Assembly (NCBI GenBank): GCA_964019335.1
Contig: OZ025661.1
Coordinates: 462,001 to 526,000 of the forward strand
Reading direction: 5' to 3'
DNA from: Diplonema japonicum
Lineage: Eukaryota; Euglenozoa; Diplonemea; Diplonemida; Diplonemidae
Length of the DNA stretch: 64,000 nt
The position numbers were made by a program, and so were the translations under genes. The first letter of the stretch is position 1. Every line of letters starts with the position of its first letter. The notes beneath the pieces were generated by a model. The model saw only the letters and a list, made by a program, of their open reading frames with translations, ran no database searches and was not told the DNA's origin. Below are positions 1 to 10,854 of this stretch, piece by piece.

Positions 1-715
1 GGTTCCAGGTGGCCACGATGAGGCTGGTGTCGACTTTAGAAGCGCGCACCGAAGATGGAGAGAATGACCTGGAACGTGGTTTCTCAAAGAGAAGGTCTAG
101 GAGCTGCGGAAAGTCGGCGGCGAAGCGTGCCCATTGTTGGTAGCTGACACGTCCCGTTCCACGTGTGTTGAGCCTTGCAAACCACTTTTCAACAGCATTG
201 TAGTCCCACTGCGTCCCGCACTGCGAGAGCAAAGAGTGCACCTCACCAAGAAGCACGTATTTCTTCTCAGTCTTGTCAACCGAAGAGAAAATCGCTCGTA
301 GCTTGAAATCGGTACTGTAGTCAATAACAGTTGGGTGGAGTGAAGTGACCACCGCCTCCCCATAGGGCTCTGGAATTGCCGACTGGGCTGGCTCCCTTCC
401 TGTCCGATCTTCAGGTTGAAATACATATAGCTGTCCCCCATTGGTCATAAATTGCACGTCAGTCATGTCCCGCCACCTTTTGTCTCTTGTGTAGCTTTGT
501 ATCTGATCAATCTCGAAAGTCCCCCTTGCGCTGTGGGCCTGGGCCTCCCTGTCATAGTGCCATCTGCATACGCTTATCAGCTCCTCCATGCTTGGTCTCC
601 CCCTCTTGAACACAAACCTTACATTGTGTTTTCTATCTAGAATGTCCGTTGCCACGTTAACGGTGAACTTGCTCACGCCCCTTTCTCCTGGCTCCAGAGA
701 AATTCCACCGCCCAT
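1..715 (-). CDS. N-myristoylated protein with degenerate EF-hand-like C-terminal part (partial)
   Basis: The reading frame starts at 715 and stays open to base 1, so the C-terminus lies outside the window. About 238 residues are visible and there is no intron. The protein begins MGGGIS, a good N-myristoylation context (Gly2, Ser6), which suggests membrane or flagellar-membrane attachment. Residues 15-110 contain a compact domain with an FTVNVATDI strand and a W-rich end (KRWRDM ... QLYVFQPED). I do not recognise it with confidence. Residues about 145-215 look like a pair of helix-loop-helix units (FSSVDKTEKKYVLLGEV and WFARLNTRGTGRVSYQQW). They resemble EF-hands, but the acidic calcium ligands are mostly lost in the second. 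The start is chosen because the ATG follows a homopolymer leader and opens the myristoylation motif. An internal ATG at codon 84 is less likely, because the sequence before it is clearly coding. A calcium-sensor-like flagellar protein is one guess; function unproven. Confidence 0.6.
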   Translation of the reverse strand, partial: MGGGISLEPGERGVSKFTVNVATDILDRKHNVRFVFKRGRPSMEELISVCRWHYDREAQAHSARGTFEIDQIQSYTRDKRWRDMTDVQFMTNGGQLYVFQPEDRTGREPAQSAIPEPYGEAVVTSLHPTVIDYSTDFKLRAIFSSVDKTEKKYVLLGEVHSLLSQCGTQWDYNAVEKWFARLNTRGTGRVSYQQWARFAADFPQLLDLLFEKPRSRSFSPSSVRASKVDTSLIVATWN

Positions 716-1057
716 ATTTTTTTTTTTTGTTTTTGTTTTGTTTTCCCCCCTTTTTTGGTTTGCTTTCCCCCCCTTTTTTCCAACAGGTGTGCAAACTATT
801 CAGTATACAAAAAAAAAGAGGGGAAGAAAAGAAAGAAACAGGAGGATGGGGGGGGTATAAGAAAATTGAGGGGGGCGGGGTACGCAAAAAAAAAAAGAAA
901 GAAAAAAAAAAGAAAGAAAAAAGAGACACAAAGGAAGGCTTTGCGTTGTATTTCTTCTTCTCCCTCGCCTTGGCCAAGATGAAAGGCAACCCCGGACAAA
1001 GCTCGGAAACAAGAAGAAAGAAAAAAAAATAAAAGTAGAATAACAAAAAAGTGCGAC

Positions 1058-1088
<31 letters not shown>

Positions 1089-1448
1089 GCGTGTATGGAT
1101 ATCGGGAGAAGGGGACTAGGCGGGATGTACACTTAAGAACATTTTTTTTCTCCCCTCAGCCCTTTCTGCTTCCCTCTTCATCCCCGCTCCTTCTCTCTCT
1201 CTCTCTCTCTCTCTCCATCTCTCTTATGCTTTTTTTTTCTTACGACCTCTGCACGGTTCTTCTTTTTTTTCTATTTTTTTCCCTTTCTTCTTCTTCCCGC
1301 CTTCACTGAAGGCGAAAGACGGTTCTATTGTAGATGGGGGGGGGGGGGGGGGGGGGCGAGAGGAAGGGAACCGTTCTCCTCAATTCCCAATCAAGCATAG
1401 AGATGAGAGAGATGAGAGAGAAAGAGAGAGAGAGAGATCAGAAAATAT
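716..1448. other. Homopolymer-rich intergenic region
   Basis: No gene is seen. The stretch holds A/T and G/C homopolymers, including a T run near 1063-1088 and a G run near 1337-1356. It also has a CT microsatellite near 1193-1214 and a GA microsatellite near 1400-1438. Apparent ORFs here are Lys/Phe/Pro-rich translations of simple sequence. Confidence 0.7.
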
Positions 1449-2564
1449 CTAATTGGTGATTTCATAAGGACCCACAGTAGGGAGGATCTCATGGAGCTGT
1501 GTGTGTGTGTGTGTTTCCCCCCCCCCCCCCCCCCAGTTATTTATTCAATGTACCTGAACGCAGTGCTGCAGCCACTCAGCTCTTACGACAACGAGGTTCT
1601 TTGCGGTGCCTTCTTTTACAATGAGCGATCTGGAAGAAGAGAAAAAAAAAGGGATTTATTTTTTTTATTTCCTCCCTTTTTTTTCATACTTCTCATCTTC
1701 AGGGGCAACCACCAAATGAGTCGCTTCCGCCTCCCCCACGTTGCTAGATTCCTTTGCGGACCAACTTTTTGCAAGGGTTTTTAACTGTGTGAAAAAAGTT
1801 GTGGAATGGAAAAAAAAAAAAAAAAAATATATATATACCGAATCGGGTACATTCTTCGTGAACACTAGGGAGAAGTCTTGGAAGAGGGGCTGCGGTTGTT
1901 GAGGAGGCACCAACCACATGAAGTTTCCCTCCTCAGAAAGAGCATGGGAGGGTCTCGTGGCAAGCTTTGCGGCTCCCCCAGAGGTTGCCTTCGTGGCGAT
2001 GTTGTTAAGCTGATCGACATAAGCATCCGTGAGGTCCTTTGTCGTTCCCTGAACTGAGGCAGCGACCAATTTCTTTTGAGGGAGGGTTAAATTGTACGGG
2101 TCTTCGTCAAGCCGAACCCCTAGGGAGACAGACTGGTAGTACCACTCAGAGCACACGACTTTAACATTGCCCATTTTTTGCGATTTTCTCACCTTGTCCG
2201 ATCGTTCGAATCCTTCCTTGTAGATGAGATGGGTCATGTCCATGGTTATTTCATTGAGCGGTGATGCACCTCGCTGCTCTGCCTCTTGCCATTCCTTCCA
2301 TTCTGACCAATGAGGGATTGATCGTGGGATAATACCGGTGAAGACGCACCTGACGCCCTCGAAAATTTGCGGTATTCCCTCCTTGTCTAACGGTTTTCTA
2401 TACTGGCACCCAGGGCACGTTGGGGTGTTGCAGTCCCTGCTGCAGCCTGGGCATTTCCACTGCCCGGTATCTATTTCGCCTTTTGTACCGCAACCGGCAC
2501 AAACGCTCACCGTTGCCTTATTCACTATACCGCATGTGCCACATGACCATCTAGCAGCTTTCAT
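1449..2564 (-). CDS. Tandem BRCT protein with N-terminal zinc ribbons
   Basis: Hand-built model of four exons: 2564-1839, 1784-1690, 1629-1554 and 1496-1449. They sum to 945 nt, 314 residues. Residues 1-55 carry CxxC pairs (WSCGTCG, CAGCG, WKCPGCSRD, CPGC), a zinc-ribbon or RanBP2-like array. Residues about 65-155 form a BRCT-like domain (FEGVRCVFTG ... VVCSEWYYQSV), with the Trp expected in the last helix. A second BRCT-like domain (FSLVFTKNVPDS ... VVVRAEWLQHCVQ) appears only after the three introns are removed. BRCT pairs bind phosphopeptides in DNA repair and checkpoint proteins, so a nuclear DNA-damage role is inferred. The introns are 54, 60 and 57 nt and contain a T18 run, a T-rich run and a G17 run plus a CA repeat. 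The 5' leader has a pyrimidine tract ending in AG at 2586. The start at 2564 is the first ATG after that site. The exact family is not identified. Confidence 0.65.
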
Positions 2565-3699
2565 GGCTACAGGGTCCCCCCTTTTCTGTTGGAAAAAAGA
2601 ATTTTTCGGGGGAAAAAAAAAGGGGAAAAAAAAGGAGAAGAGAGAATTTCTTTTGGGACGGGACGGGGGGGGTGGGTAAAAAAAAAGAAAGAAAGAAAGA
2701 AAGAAAGAAATACAAAGCAAAAAAGAAAAAAAAATGGTGAGGAGGGGATGGGGGTGGGGGGGATATAAAAAAAAAGAATAATAAAAAAAAAAAGGGAGGA
2801 GTAAAAGGGAGGGAAAAAAAATATAAAAGAGAAACAAAAAAAAAGAAGGGGAAAAAAAAAGAGGGCAAAACTAAAAATACACTTTTTTCTTTGCGTGTGG
2901 CTCATATGAAAAAAAAAAAATAATTGAAAAATAAAAAGGGACAAAAAACAAAGGGGGGATGTGAGCAAAAAAAAAAAGTGGGCAGAAGAAGGAAAACATA
3001 CAACAAGGGACGGGGTAAAAATCTGTTTAGGGGTGCCCCTTTTTTTTCTTCTCTTTTCCCACGAGTGATCAAAAAAATAGATAACAATAAGTAAGAAGAA
3101 AGAAAGAAAAAGCGGGAGAAAAGAAAGAATAAAGAACAATAGACAAGAAAATCTTTTTTTTTTTCACGCAATATAATTTTCTTCACCTTTTTCTTTTTAT
3201 TTTTTTTTCCTCTTCTTCTACCTTTTAATCTTTCTTTCTTTTTTTAAATCGAAGGTGGCTCTGGCAGACTCCCACCCTCGGGCCCTCCGGGGGGATAAAG
3301 GGTTTCTTCTTCTTCAAGAAAAGAAGAAAAATATAATGGGGAATCACATACATAAATTTTGAAAACGGAGGATGGGGGGCCCTTTTTTTTCTCATCTTGT
3401 TTTTTTTTTTTTACTATAGATATTTTTTTTTGCTGTTTTTTTCTCTCTCTCTTTTTCTTCTCTCTTAACACACCCCTCCCTTTCTCTTTCTCAATTCGGA
3501 AAAAAAAAGAAAATAAAAAGAAAAGTACATGGGGATTATTTTTTTTGGATCGCAGATATAAAGTAAAAAAAAAGGGGGGGGGAGGGGGGAAACGGAGGAA
3601 CGGGGAGGGGTAAATAATTCGCCAAAACTAATGACGATTTTGTAAAAAAAAAAAAAAAAAATATAGTGTCAAAAAAAAAAAAAAAAAAAAAAACCTCAC
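2565..3699. other. Homopolymer-rich intergenic region
   Basis: The start of this stretch is the short leader of the BRCT gene. The rest is purine-rich with long A runs (for example 3643-3693). No credible gene was found on either strand. Confidence 0.7.
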
Positions 3700-6600
3700 T
3701 CACCTAGACATAGGGGACCCCCACTTAGGAGACCCAGATTTTTGACCAGGGGACGCGGAGGCAGACCTCTTGCTACGCCTGTTTTTTCTCAGGGGGGAAC
3801 GGGAGGTGGCAACAGGAAGGGGTGAGTCGTTGTTTTCCGGTGACGCCCATTCGTCAAAATTCCCACCCACACAAGGGGGCGCCTCGGACTGGAATGCGGA
3901 CACGGCCATGGCTGCCCTCGCCACCGAGGCACGGTTAATGGGGAAAGAAGTGAGCTGAGCGGAGTACGACCTAGCCAGCTCAAGGAACTCACACAGGTCA
4001 GCAGAGCAACCCATGTTTTTGTCGGCAGCGGGAGTCCTCTCCAGGGCAGACTCAAGCTGGTGAGCCAGTTCCCTGTACTTGATTTCCCTCCTCGACACAT
4101 CGTTCAGTACTGAAATCTGGTCCTGAATCTTATTGTTGTATTCCTCTAGCTGTGTGGTGAGCCTCCTGTGCTGTTCTGACATTGCCTTCTCGTGGTCGGC
4201 CTTCAGCTTCTTCACCGCCTCGTAGTGCTGTCCTCTCATCTCGTCCAACCTCTCTAGGTTTTCCTCTTCCTCGCTTCTCCTCTTGCTGTCCGACTCCTCC
4301 TGCACCCTCGACATGTCCCTCTTCAACGCGTACTCCAGCTTCTCACGCTTCTCGAGGTGTTCCTTGCGGATCATGTCGTCGTTCTCCTTTTGACGTCGCT
4401 GCACCTCTTCGATCCTCCTTCGCAAGTCTTCGTTCTAATTGGGTTTTGTTTTTGTTTTTTGTTTTGTTGTCATACCTCCACCGTGAGCTTGCTCTTCGTG
4501 CTCTCCATCTCCAGCTTGTGCTTGTATTCCTGTTCTGCGATCCTGTCGTTGGCATCGTTCTCGACCTTGTGGAGCCTTTCCCTGTACTCGTAGACCTGTG
4601 GTGTTTGTGAGGTTTTTATTTTTATTTTATTTTGTTTTATTTATTTATTTATTTTTTTTTTTTAATTGGAGAGAGGGGGAAAGATAATACCTTTGCTTCG
4701 TTAGTGGACGCCTCGTGTTCCGTTCGGGTCACAAGGTCCCTGAGCTCACCGGCCTCTTTCGAAAGGATGTCGGTCTGTTAGAAGAAATATTAAAGGTTTT
4801 TTTTTTGGATGTGTACCTCTTCTTCCTTCAGCTTCAGCAGCTCGCTGATGGCACCATATTCCTTTGATGCGGTCTCAAGAACAGCGTCCATCTCCATCCT
4901 GTGGGGTGCCTTGCAGGGGAGGGGTTTTCATACTTGTGGTTGTTCTGGACCTCCTCAAGCTGCTTGTTCAAGTTCTTCTCAGCCGTGAGCCTCTTCTGCT
5001 TCTCCACCCACTGCAGGCCGTAGGCCTTGGCAAGCACTGCCTCTTTGTTTTGCTTCGTTTCCTCAATCTCGGCCTGTTGTCGCTTAAGCAAAGTCTAGCA
5101 GGACATACCCTGAGTGTGGTCTCGTTGGCCTTGTTCTCCTCGTGGAGCTTCCTCAGGTTCGAGGCCTCCCTCTTGATAGCAGCAAGCTGGCTCTCTCTGC
5201 TCTCTTGCTCCTCCTGTTGTGCGTGGACAAGTGCTGTTATTCTGTGCGTACCTTCAACTTGTTCATCTCCTGTGCCTCACGCTGCGCTTTTTCCTTCTGC
5301 TTCCTCATCACCACCATCTGGAAGGAGTGCTGGAAGGCCTGCTGGTATCTCTTCTCAACCTCCTCATCCTTCTCAAGCAACACACGCTTCAGCTCCTCCT
5401 CCTGCGCAGCAAGGGTATCTTGCCCAATGCGGATCTGTATTGATGGTAAGTGTTATAACATTTTCTGCGATACCTCATCTTCAAGCTCCTGCAGCTGCTT
5501 GGGTGTGTACCCATCGGCAGCCTGCCTTTGAAGCTCCTCCTGCAAGGACGCAAGCTTCTCCTTCAAAAGGAGGTTCTGCTTAGCCTTGGTGTCCTCGTTG
5601 ACACGCACGATGTTGATGATCCTACGTGCCTGCGAGGCGTAACGGAGGGTGTTGATGGACTCTTCGCTGTTGTCATAATGAGGCGAGACACAGGCAACCA
5701 TCATGGTCTTGGAGTTTCCACCAAGAGAGTGCGACAGCAGCATGGTGAGGACGGAGTCACGGTAGGGCACCTGCTTGGGCTGGTGCCTGTTCTGGCTGTT
5801 GTGCACGAGCGCGTCGATCACACGCTTCAAGGTAGTCAGCGACAAGTTGATGTTGGTGGCTTCGATCAGACGCTCGCCAGCAGCTTGCGACTTCTTGTTC
5901 CTCTCAGACCCGGCCAAGTCGATCAAGTTGAGAACACTGTACTTCCTGTTCGTCACGGGTTTCTCGTACCTCTCCTGAGGGATCGAAGTCTCCACCTGTG
6001 TGAACTTGATCTGGAACACAGAGTGCGACCTAGACGACTCGCTGTTCATGGCAGTGGCACCTGTTGTTCTCTGCGCGTTACCGTCTTCGATGTCCCTGAT
6101 GCAGTCCTCCCAGCTGGACGGGTTCAGCTTCGAGATCCCGTCAACGAAAGGACCGTCCAGAGGGTGCTTCCTCACCTTCAGTTCGTCCTTGGCCTTCCTC
6201 CCCGGGGTGTGCGTGAAGAACAAGTCCCTCACTCTCTCGTTGTAGATTTCGTAGGCGCATAGCTCCGTCTCGAACTTGACGGTGATGAGCTTCCTGGTCT
6301 CCTCCTCTTCCTTCTTCCTGTCGATCGACTGGTACAGCTCCTTACACAGCAGAGGGATCACACCGGGGTTGCCATGGAGCTCACCGTTCTCCGCTGTGAA
6401 GTGTCCCATCATGGTATGGGTTTTACCGGCACCGGTCTGGCCGTAGGCGAAGATACAGGTGTTGAACCCTTTCCAGGCGTTCTGGAGGGCAGGGGCACCC
6501 ATGTGGTCGAAGAGCTTGTATTGCGTGCAGAACTCGTGGTCGTACGGCTGCTGCTCGGGGGTCACACTCCACATGCATCTGTCGAAGTCGAAGATCTCTG

Positions 6601-7159
6601 CGGTGGCGTACTCATCTTCGTCGTCATCCTCGTTCCTGAGCTTCTCCAAGAACTGCACCTGGCCGTTGGGACCATCGGGCATGTCGATGATGGATCGCAG
6701 CATGGAGTCGGAGTGCTGGTTGTGAATGTTGATCTCACGCTGGTTGAACGGACGCACACGCAGGAACACCTTCACGTTGTTGGTCTGCTCGCCTCCGTCT
6801 TCACCAGTGCCGGGCTCGTTCCTCTTCATCGACACCCTCCTCTTACGCGGGGAGCTCGAGGGCCCCGGGCTGCCACTCGGCGTCGTTGGCGACTGCCTCC
6901 CGATACTGTTGTTCAGGTTGTTGTTGAACCCAACACTCCTCCTCTGCCCACCGGGAAGGCTGCTCACCGATAGCTGCATCTCCTGAGGACTTTCCCCACC
7001 CTGACTCATCCTCTTTCCAAGGGGTGACTTAGGTGTGGTCCCACCAAGGGCGGGCGATTTGGGCGACTTTAAATTCGACAGGTTTGCCTTCGCGCTCTCC
7101 CTTCGCGATTCGCCGACAGACTTCCTCTTTGCCGCGGTCGCTGAGTCCGGAAGAGGCAT
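3700..7159 (-). CDS. Kinesin-3-like motor protein with C-terminal coiled coil
   Basis: Eight-exon model: 7159-5474, 5434-5252, 5213-5109, 5073-4934, 4898-4817, 4774-4691, 4595-4476 and 4434-3700. They total 3135 nt, 1044 residues. A Ser/Pro/Arg-rich N-terminal extension (1-125) precedes a full kinesin motor (about 126-505). The motor has P-loop GQTGAGKT (240-247), switch I NSESSRSH and switch II DLAGSE. The phrases CIFAYGQTGAGKTHTMMG, GVIPLLCKELY and LKVRKHPLDGPFVDG match the kinesin-3 (KIF1/Unc-104) subfamily best. The rest is Glu/Lys/Gln-rich coiled coil ending in a Ser/Pro/Arg-rich tail. No FHA or PH domain was seen, so assignment rests on the motor alone. Most introns are 35-42 nt; one is 95 nt, swollen by a T/A run. 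The last codons read AGG-TGAGTG, which resembles a splice donor, so a further 3' exon cannot be ruled out. The role is probably microtubule transport, possibly flagellar. Confidence 0.85.
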
Positions 7160-7249
7160 CTTGGATCTTATAACTTGGTCCTGTGGGGTTTAAAAAAAAG
7201 AAAAAAAAAAGCATGTAGACAAAGAAAAACAGATAACAAGAAGACGCCT
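7160..7249 (-). promoter_or_regulatory. Candidate spliced-leader acceptor between two genes
   Basis: Only 90 bases separate the stop of the upstream WD40 gene from the kinesin-3 start. On the coding strand they hold a T-rich tract, then AAACCCCACAG with AG at 7182-7181, then a 21-base leader to the ATG. Pyrimidine tract, AG and short leader is how trans-splice acceptors look in euglenozoan clusters. No transcript evidence is available here. Confidence 0.45.
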
Positions 7250-10231
7250 TCAAATTTGAATGATCTCGGCGCCCTGTCCTACAGCGAGAAGGGTGTCCTT
7301 GTTTGTCAGCAACATGGCTGTCGGTCGTTTGACGGTCGCGGTGTATCTGTTAAGAATGGTGAACGAAGATGAGGTGTAATTGGCCTCGATGGTGAAGAGA
7401 GACTGGTCGGCGCAGAGGGCGAAGAGAAGGGCGCATCCCTCGCTTTCCTTGTGAAACACCACAGCACGGAACCCGGCAAACGCAATGGACCCGGTTGTGA
7501 AGGAACGGGAGGGCGGGCTTAGGAACGTAAGGGATTGATCATCGCCACCGGTTGCAATGTGCGATCCACGTACCGCTACGCAATTCACACCTGACTGATG
7601 AGCTTTGATGTAGTGGGGTTCACCCTTCACAAGACGGACAATGTACCCAAACGAACCGCCAGCGCAAACTGTGTCTGTCGCTGCTTCGTACACAGCACAA
7701 AGAATGGAACCAAAATTGGGTTTCAACTTAACGGTGTTCGTCATGATAAGATCGTGGGTGAAGAACATCAGCGTTCCGCCTGTTGTACAGGCAATGATAT
7801 GTGTAGGGGTGTATGAGATGCTCAAAATTCGTTGAAGAGGAATGTCGTCCGTGCCTTTCGGAGCGTGTGTTGCGATACACGCACCCTCAAGCGACCACTT
7901 CACAATCTTCTCGTTTCCCCCCGCCGAGTAAAAGTGTTTTCCGTCGTCGGCCACCGCCGCACAGCGGACGTTGCTCCCGTGCGAAGGTGTGTATCTCTTT
8001 GCGACTGTAAGCCCTGTTTTTGAAAGGAGAACAGGGATCCCTGATTCACCCCCAGAGAGAAACCCCTCCCCAGAAGGGAGCGGTGTCAGGAAATCAGCAT
8101 CGCAGGTTAAGAACGTGTCGGGAAAACAAGCTACCCTTCGATCAGGGCAGCTTAACACTGTGATGTGCTTTCCTTTTGAAACGTATGAAACAGACGAGCC
8201 GTTTGCGGAGAATGCGGCGGTTCTTCTGGAAAGTTTTGGATCGATTGAGTAGTACTGAGGGTCGTGTCTTCCGTGAAGGTCTGTTGCTTCCAAGAAGGAA
8301 GTCGAGTGGAATTTCAGGACAGCGCCAGTATTGGCGACACCGAGAACCTCTTCAGTGCTGTGTTTCGATAGGTTCCTGGGATCAAAAAAAACAGCACGTC
8401 CTGGCTTACCCGTTATGCAGAGTTTTCCATTGTGTGCTGTTATCTCTTCAACTGCATCGGGAAGGATTCTTTCGCATCGTTCGCCGGGAAATGTTTGCAC
8501 GAAGCCCTTTTCAAAACCGATTGCGTAAAAGGACGGGGTGCGGCATATAACTGTCGGGGCCCCATGTCGTTTCAGTGTTTCAAAGTCGATTGAGGCTTGC
8601 TTGCTCGTAGCGATGCCGTATCGCAACGCAGGGTTCTCTGGATTGATAAGAACCGCGTCACCAGCCTCCCTTACTGCTGAGAAACGCTCACCATTATAAT
8701 GGATCTGTACCACCCTGTCGTCGAAGGCTCGCTGGAAAGCTCCGTCGGGGAACGAGCAAACATTCCCATTGTCATAACCGACAATACAGCCCTGCCCATT
8801 GCTCCATAAACATGTAGGGGTACCGGGTTTTGTTAATTCTTCAAAAGTTGTTGTGGATTGGGTAGGGTCTGCTATGCTTGGTCCTGTGAGGAGTACCGCG
8901 CCCCCTGTCTCGCCGACCACGCACAGGCCCCCATTACCACCACCACCATACATCGACGTGATTTGCGAAACCCTGCAAGTAAATACCTTTTCACAGTAAC
9001 CGTCTGGGAAACTTCGGATAAATCCGTTTTTGAACCCAACAACGCACCGTGCTCCATCATTCCATATGCTGGTTGGGATGCCGGCCGTTTTCAGCTCTTC
9101 GGGGCACAATGTGTACTCGGCAGAGTGGGTTACTACATTTCCAAGCGCATCGCACGCAGAGTAAAAACCCCTCTCTGGGTCCTGATACACCGCTGTCACT
9201 TTGGAGGAGAGCTTTTGAGGAAGCGCCCTGTCAGTGAGCTGGACGGTGCCGTCGGCAGCGCCTAAGATGACATAGGTACCGCATTCTGAAGACTCCATCA
9301 CGGTGGGGCAGATCGGGGCTTTGAAACTGGTTGCAACAGACGGTCCGTTGGTTTTGATCAAAGTGCCCGTACCAGACGCAACATGGCATCCTGAACGAAA
9401 GGGGCGTACAGCTCGAATCTTGTCGCCCAAGACGCCTGTTTTATTGAGAGATGTTGTTTCTGTTGAATCGTCGGCAGGTGTCTCCTGCAGGACACCCCTT
9501 CGGTCTCCGAATAGAACGGTTTTGCAGGCGGCGGTGATAACGACGCTGTGGATCTGGCAACAGTTTTTGACTTTTTTGAGGAGGGTTGGTTTGGTGCCGT
9601 CTAGACGGTACACAGCCAAGACACCGTCCTCCCCGCCGGACGCGGCTATGGGGTACCGGATAGCTACGCACCAGATTCTTGCTTCGTGAACTGTGAAACA
9701 TGTTTCTTGCGACATTTCGAGCTTCTCTGTGTTCCAGATTCGAACAGTTCTGTCGTCACAGCCGGAGATTAGCAGGTTTGATTTTCGGTCGAACGCCAGA
9801 CAGCGTATGTGCCCCGTGTGAGAGTGCTGGGCTTGCCGTGTTCCTTGTGGCAGGCTATGGATTGTGCCCCCCATGCCACCGACGAAGATTCGGTTTTCGT
9901 CTACAAGCAGCGCTGTCATTGCCAGGCATGTTGTGCCGTTTCGTGGGTAGGTTCTTCCCTCGCATGAGATACCGGCGATCAGCTCGGGGTGCCGTGTAAT
10001 GGTTCCCCTGGGGAGTACCCTTGTTTGCTGTTCGCCGCGGACGGCAAAGGAGTCGCCCTCTCCTGCGTACGTGATCTCCTTGACCTCTTCTTCTAGGGCG
10101 TCTGGGTACTCTTCATGCATTGTTCCGTCCTCTGCCAGCACCACCACGTCCCGACCCCTTCCCACAAGTACTGAGTTTTCTTTATAGACACACAAGGCGT
10201 GGCAAGGGCCAATATATGCAATGGATTTCAT
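7250..10231 (-). CDS. Large WD40/beta-propeller repeat protein
   Basis: Single open frame of 993 residues. A canonical WD40 unit lies near residues 140-172 (HTGHIRCLAF ... SGCDDRTVRIWN), followed by another with SGGEDGVLAVY. The C-terminal part has more (CVAVRGSHIATGGDDQSLTF). Between them, from about residue 390 to 650, a divergent blade-like repeat of about 60-65 residues recurs at least three times, with the pattern G-x-PT ... GF/GYxNG ... SFPDG ... AVLIxP. The protein probably folds as two or more beta-propellers and serves as a scaffold. The family is not identified; a coatomer or clathrin role has no support. The stop lies 90 bases upstream of the kinesin-3 start. The start at 10231 opens MKSIAYIGP; a T-rich tract ending in ACAAG lies about 65 bases before it. 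Confidence 0.75.
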   Translation of the reverse strand: MKSIAYIGPCHALCVYKENSVLVGRGRDVVVLAEDGTMHEEYPDALEEEVKEITYAGEGDSFAVRGEQQTRVLPRGTITRHPELIAGISCEGRTYPRNGTTCLAMTALLVDENRIFVGGMGGTIHSLPQGTRQAQHSHTGHIRCLAFDRKSNLLISGCDDRTVRIWNTEKLEMSQETCFTVHEARIWCVAIRYPIAASGGEDGVLAVYRLDGTKPTLLKKVKNCCQIHSVVITAACKTVLFGDRRGVLQETPADDSTETTSLNKTGVLGDKIRAVRPFRSGCHVASGTGTLIKTNGPSVATSFKAPICPTVMESSECGTYVILGAADGTVQLTDRALPQKLSSKVTAVYQDPERGFYSACDALGNVVTHSAEYTLCPEELKTAGIPTSIWNDGARCVVGFKNGFIRSFPDGYCEKVFTCRVSQITSMYGGGGNGGLCVVGETGGAVLLTGPSIADPTQSTTTFEELTKPGTPTCLWSNGQGCIVGYDNGNVCSFPDGAFQRAFDDRVVQIHYNGERFSAVREAGDAVLINPENPALRYGIATSKQASIDFETLKRHGAPTVICRTPSFYAIGFEKGFVQTFPGERCERILPDAVEEITAHNGKLCITGKPGRAVFFDPRNLSKHSTEEVLGVANTGAVLKFHSTSFLEATDLHGRHDPQYYSIDPKLSRRTAAFSANGSSVSYVSKGKHITVLSCPDRRVACFPDTFLTCDADFLTPLPSGEGFLSGGESGIPVLLSKTGLTVAKRYTPSHGSNVRCAAVADDGKHFYSAGGNEKIVKWSLEGACIATHAPKGTDDIPLQRILSISYTPTHIIACTTGGTLMFFTHDLIMTNTVKLKPNFGSILCAVYEAATDTVCAGGSFGYIVRLVKGEPHYIKAHQSGVNCVAVRGSHIATGGDDQSLTFLSPPSRSFTTGSIAFAGFRAVVFHKESEGCALLFALCADQSLFTIEANYTSSSFTILNRYTATVKRPTAMLLTNKDTLLAVGQGAEIIQI

Positions 10232-10299
10232 TTTCTTCTTTTTTTTTTCTTTTCCCTTGTCTGGCCTTGTATTTATCGTGATTCTCGGTTTCTTGTCAG

Positions 10300-10333
<34 letters not shown>

Positions 10334-10378
10334 AGCGCATGCAGTAGTCTTATCCCAGGATATGTATCATATGCTAAA

Positions 10379-10417
<39 letters not shown>

Positions 10418-10804
10418 GGCTATTGAATTCGAATGAATGAATATAAAAAAAAGAATAAAGGGAAAAGGAGGAGAAGGGTAAGACAAAATGAAGTAAAAAA
10501 AAAAAAGAAAAAGAAAGGGGTGAGCTCGTGGGGGTGCAATCGGGCATTCCGTGTGCGGGTGGGAAGGAGTAGAAGGCAGGATATAAAAGGAAGAAAATAA
10601 AAAAAATAAGATAGGAGGCAGAAGGGGGGGGTTATAAAAAAATAGCAACTTAAAGGAACAAGTAACATATCAAGAAAAATAAATGGGGGGGGGCGGTGGT
10701 GGAATGAAAGGACCCTGTTTTTTTTTCCCCCCTCTTTTTTTTTTGAAGGCAATTTTTTTTTAATTGGGAAGTTCCTTTAATGGACGGTACTCCCAGGAAA
10801 AAAA

Positions 10805-10854
10805 AAGATGTCTTTGAAGGGAACCTGCAGTATGTGACAGGATCGCCTAAAAAA
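10805..10854 (+). repeat. Dispersed A-flanked hairpin repeat, copy A
   Basis: The core reads GATGTCTTTGAAGG, then GAACCTGCAGTATGTGACAGG, then ATCGCCTAAAA. It shares almost all of its length with a copy at 31251-31295 and more distantly with 17799-17846. CCTG pairs with CAGG around a short loop, and AGG pairs with CCT outside an internal loop. All three copies sit between A-rich runs. The nature of the element is unknown. Confidence 0.6.

Noticed and set aside
657-1132. Overlapping Lys-rich and Phe-rich open frames on both strands
   Set aside because: They are translations of A/T and G/C runs without ordinary amino-acid composition; the same is true of similar frames in all intergenic stretches.
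1500-1530. GT dinucleotide repeat as a special regulatory site
   Set aside because: It lies inside a proposed intron next to a C-run and is adequately explained as a microsatellite.
5074-5108. A 14-nt intron ending at GCTAG in kinesin-3
   Set aside because: A 35-nt intron from the same donor to CGACAACAG keeps the frame and matches the size and acceptor of its neighbours.
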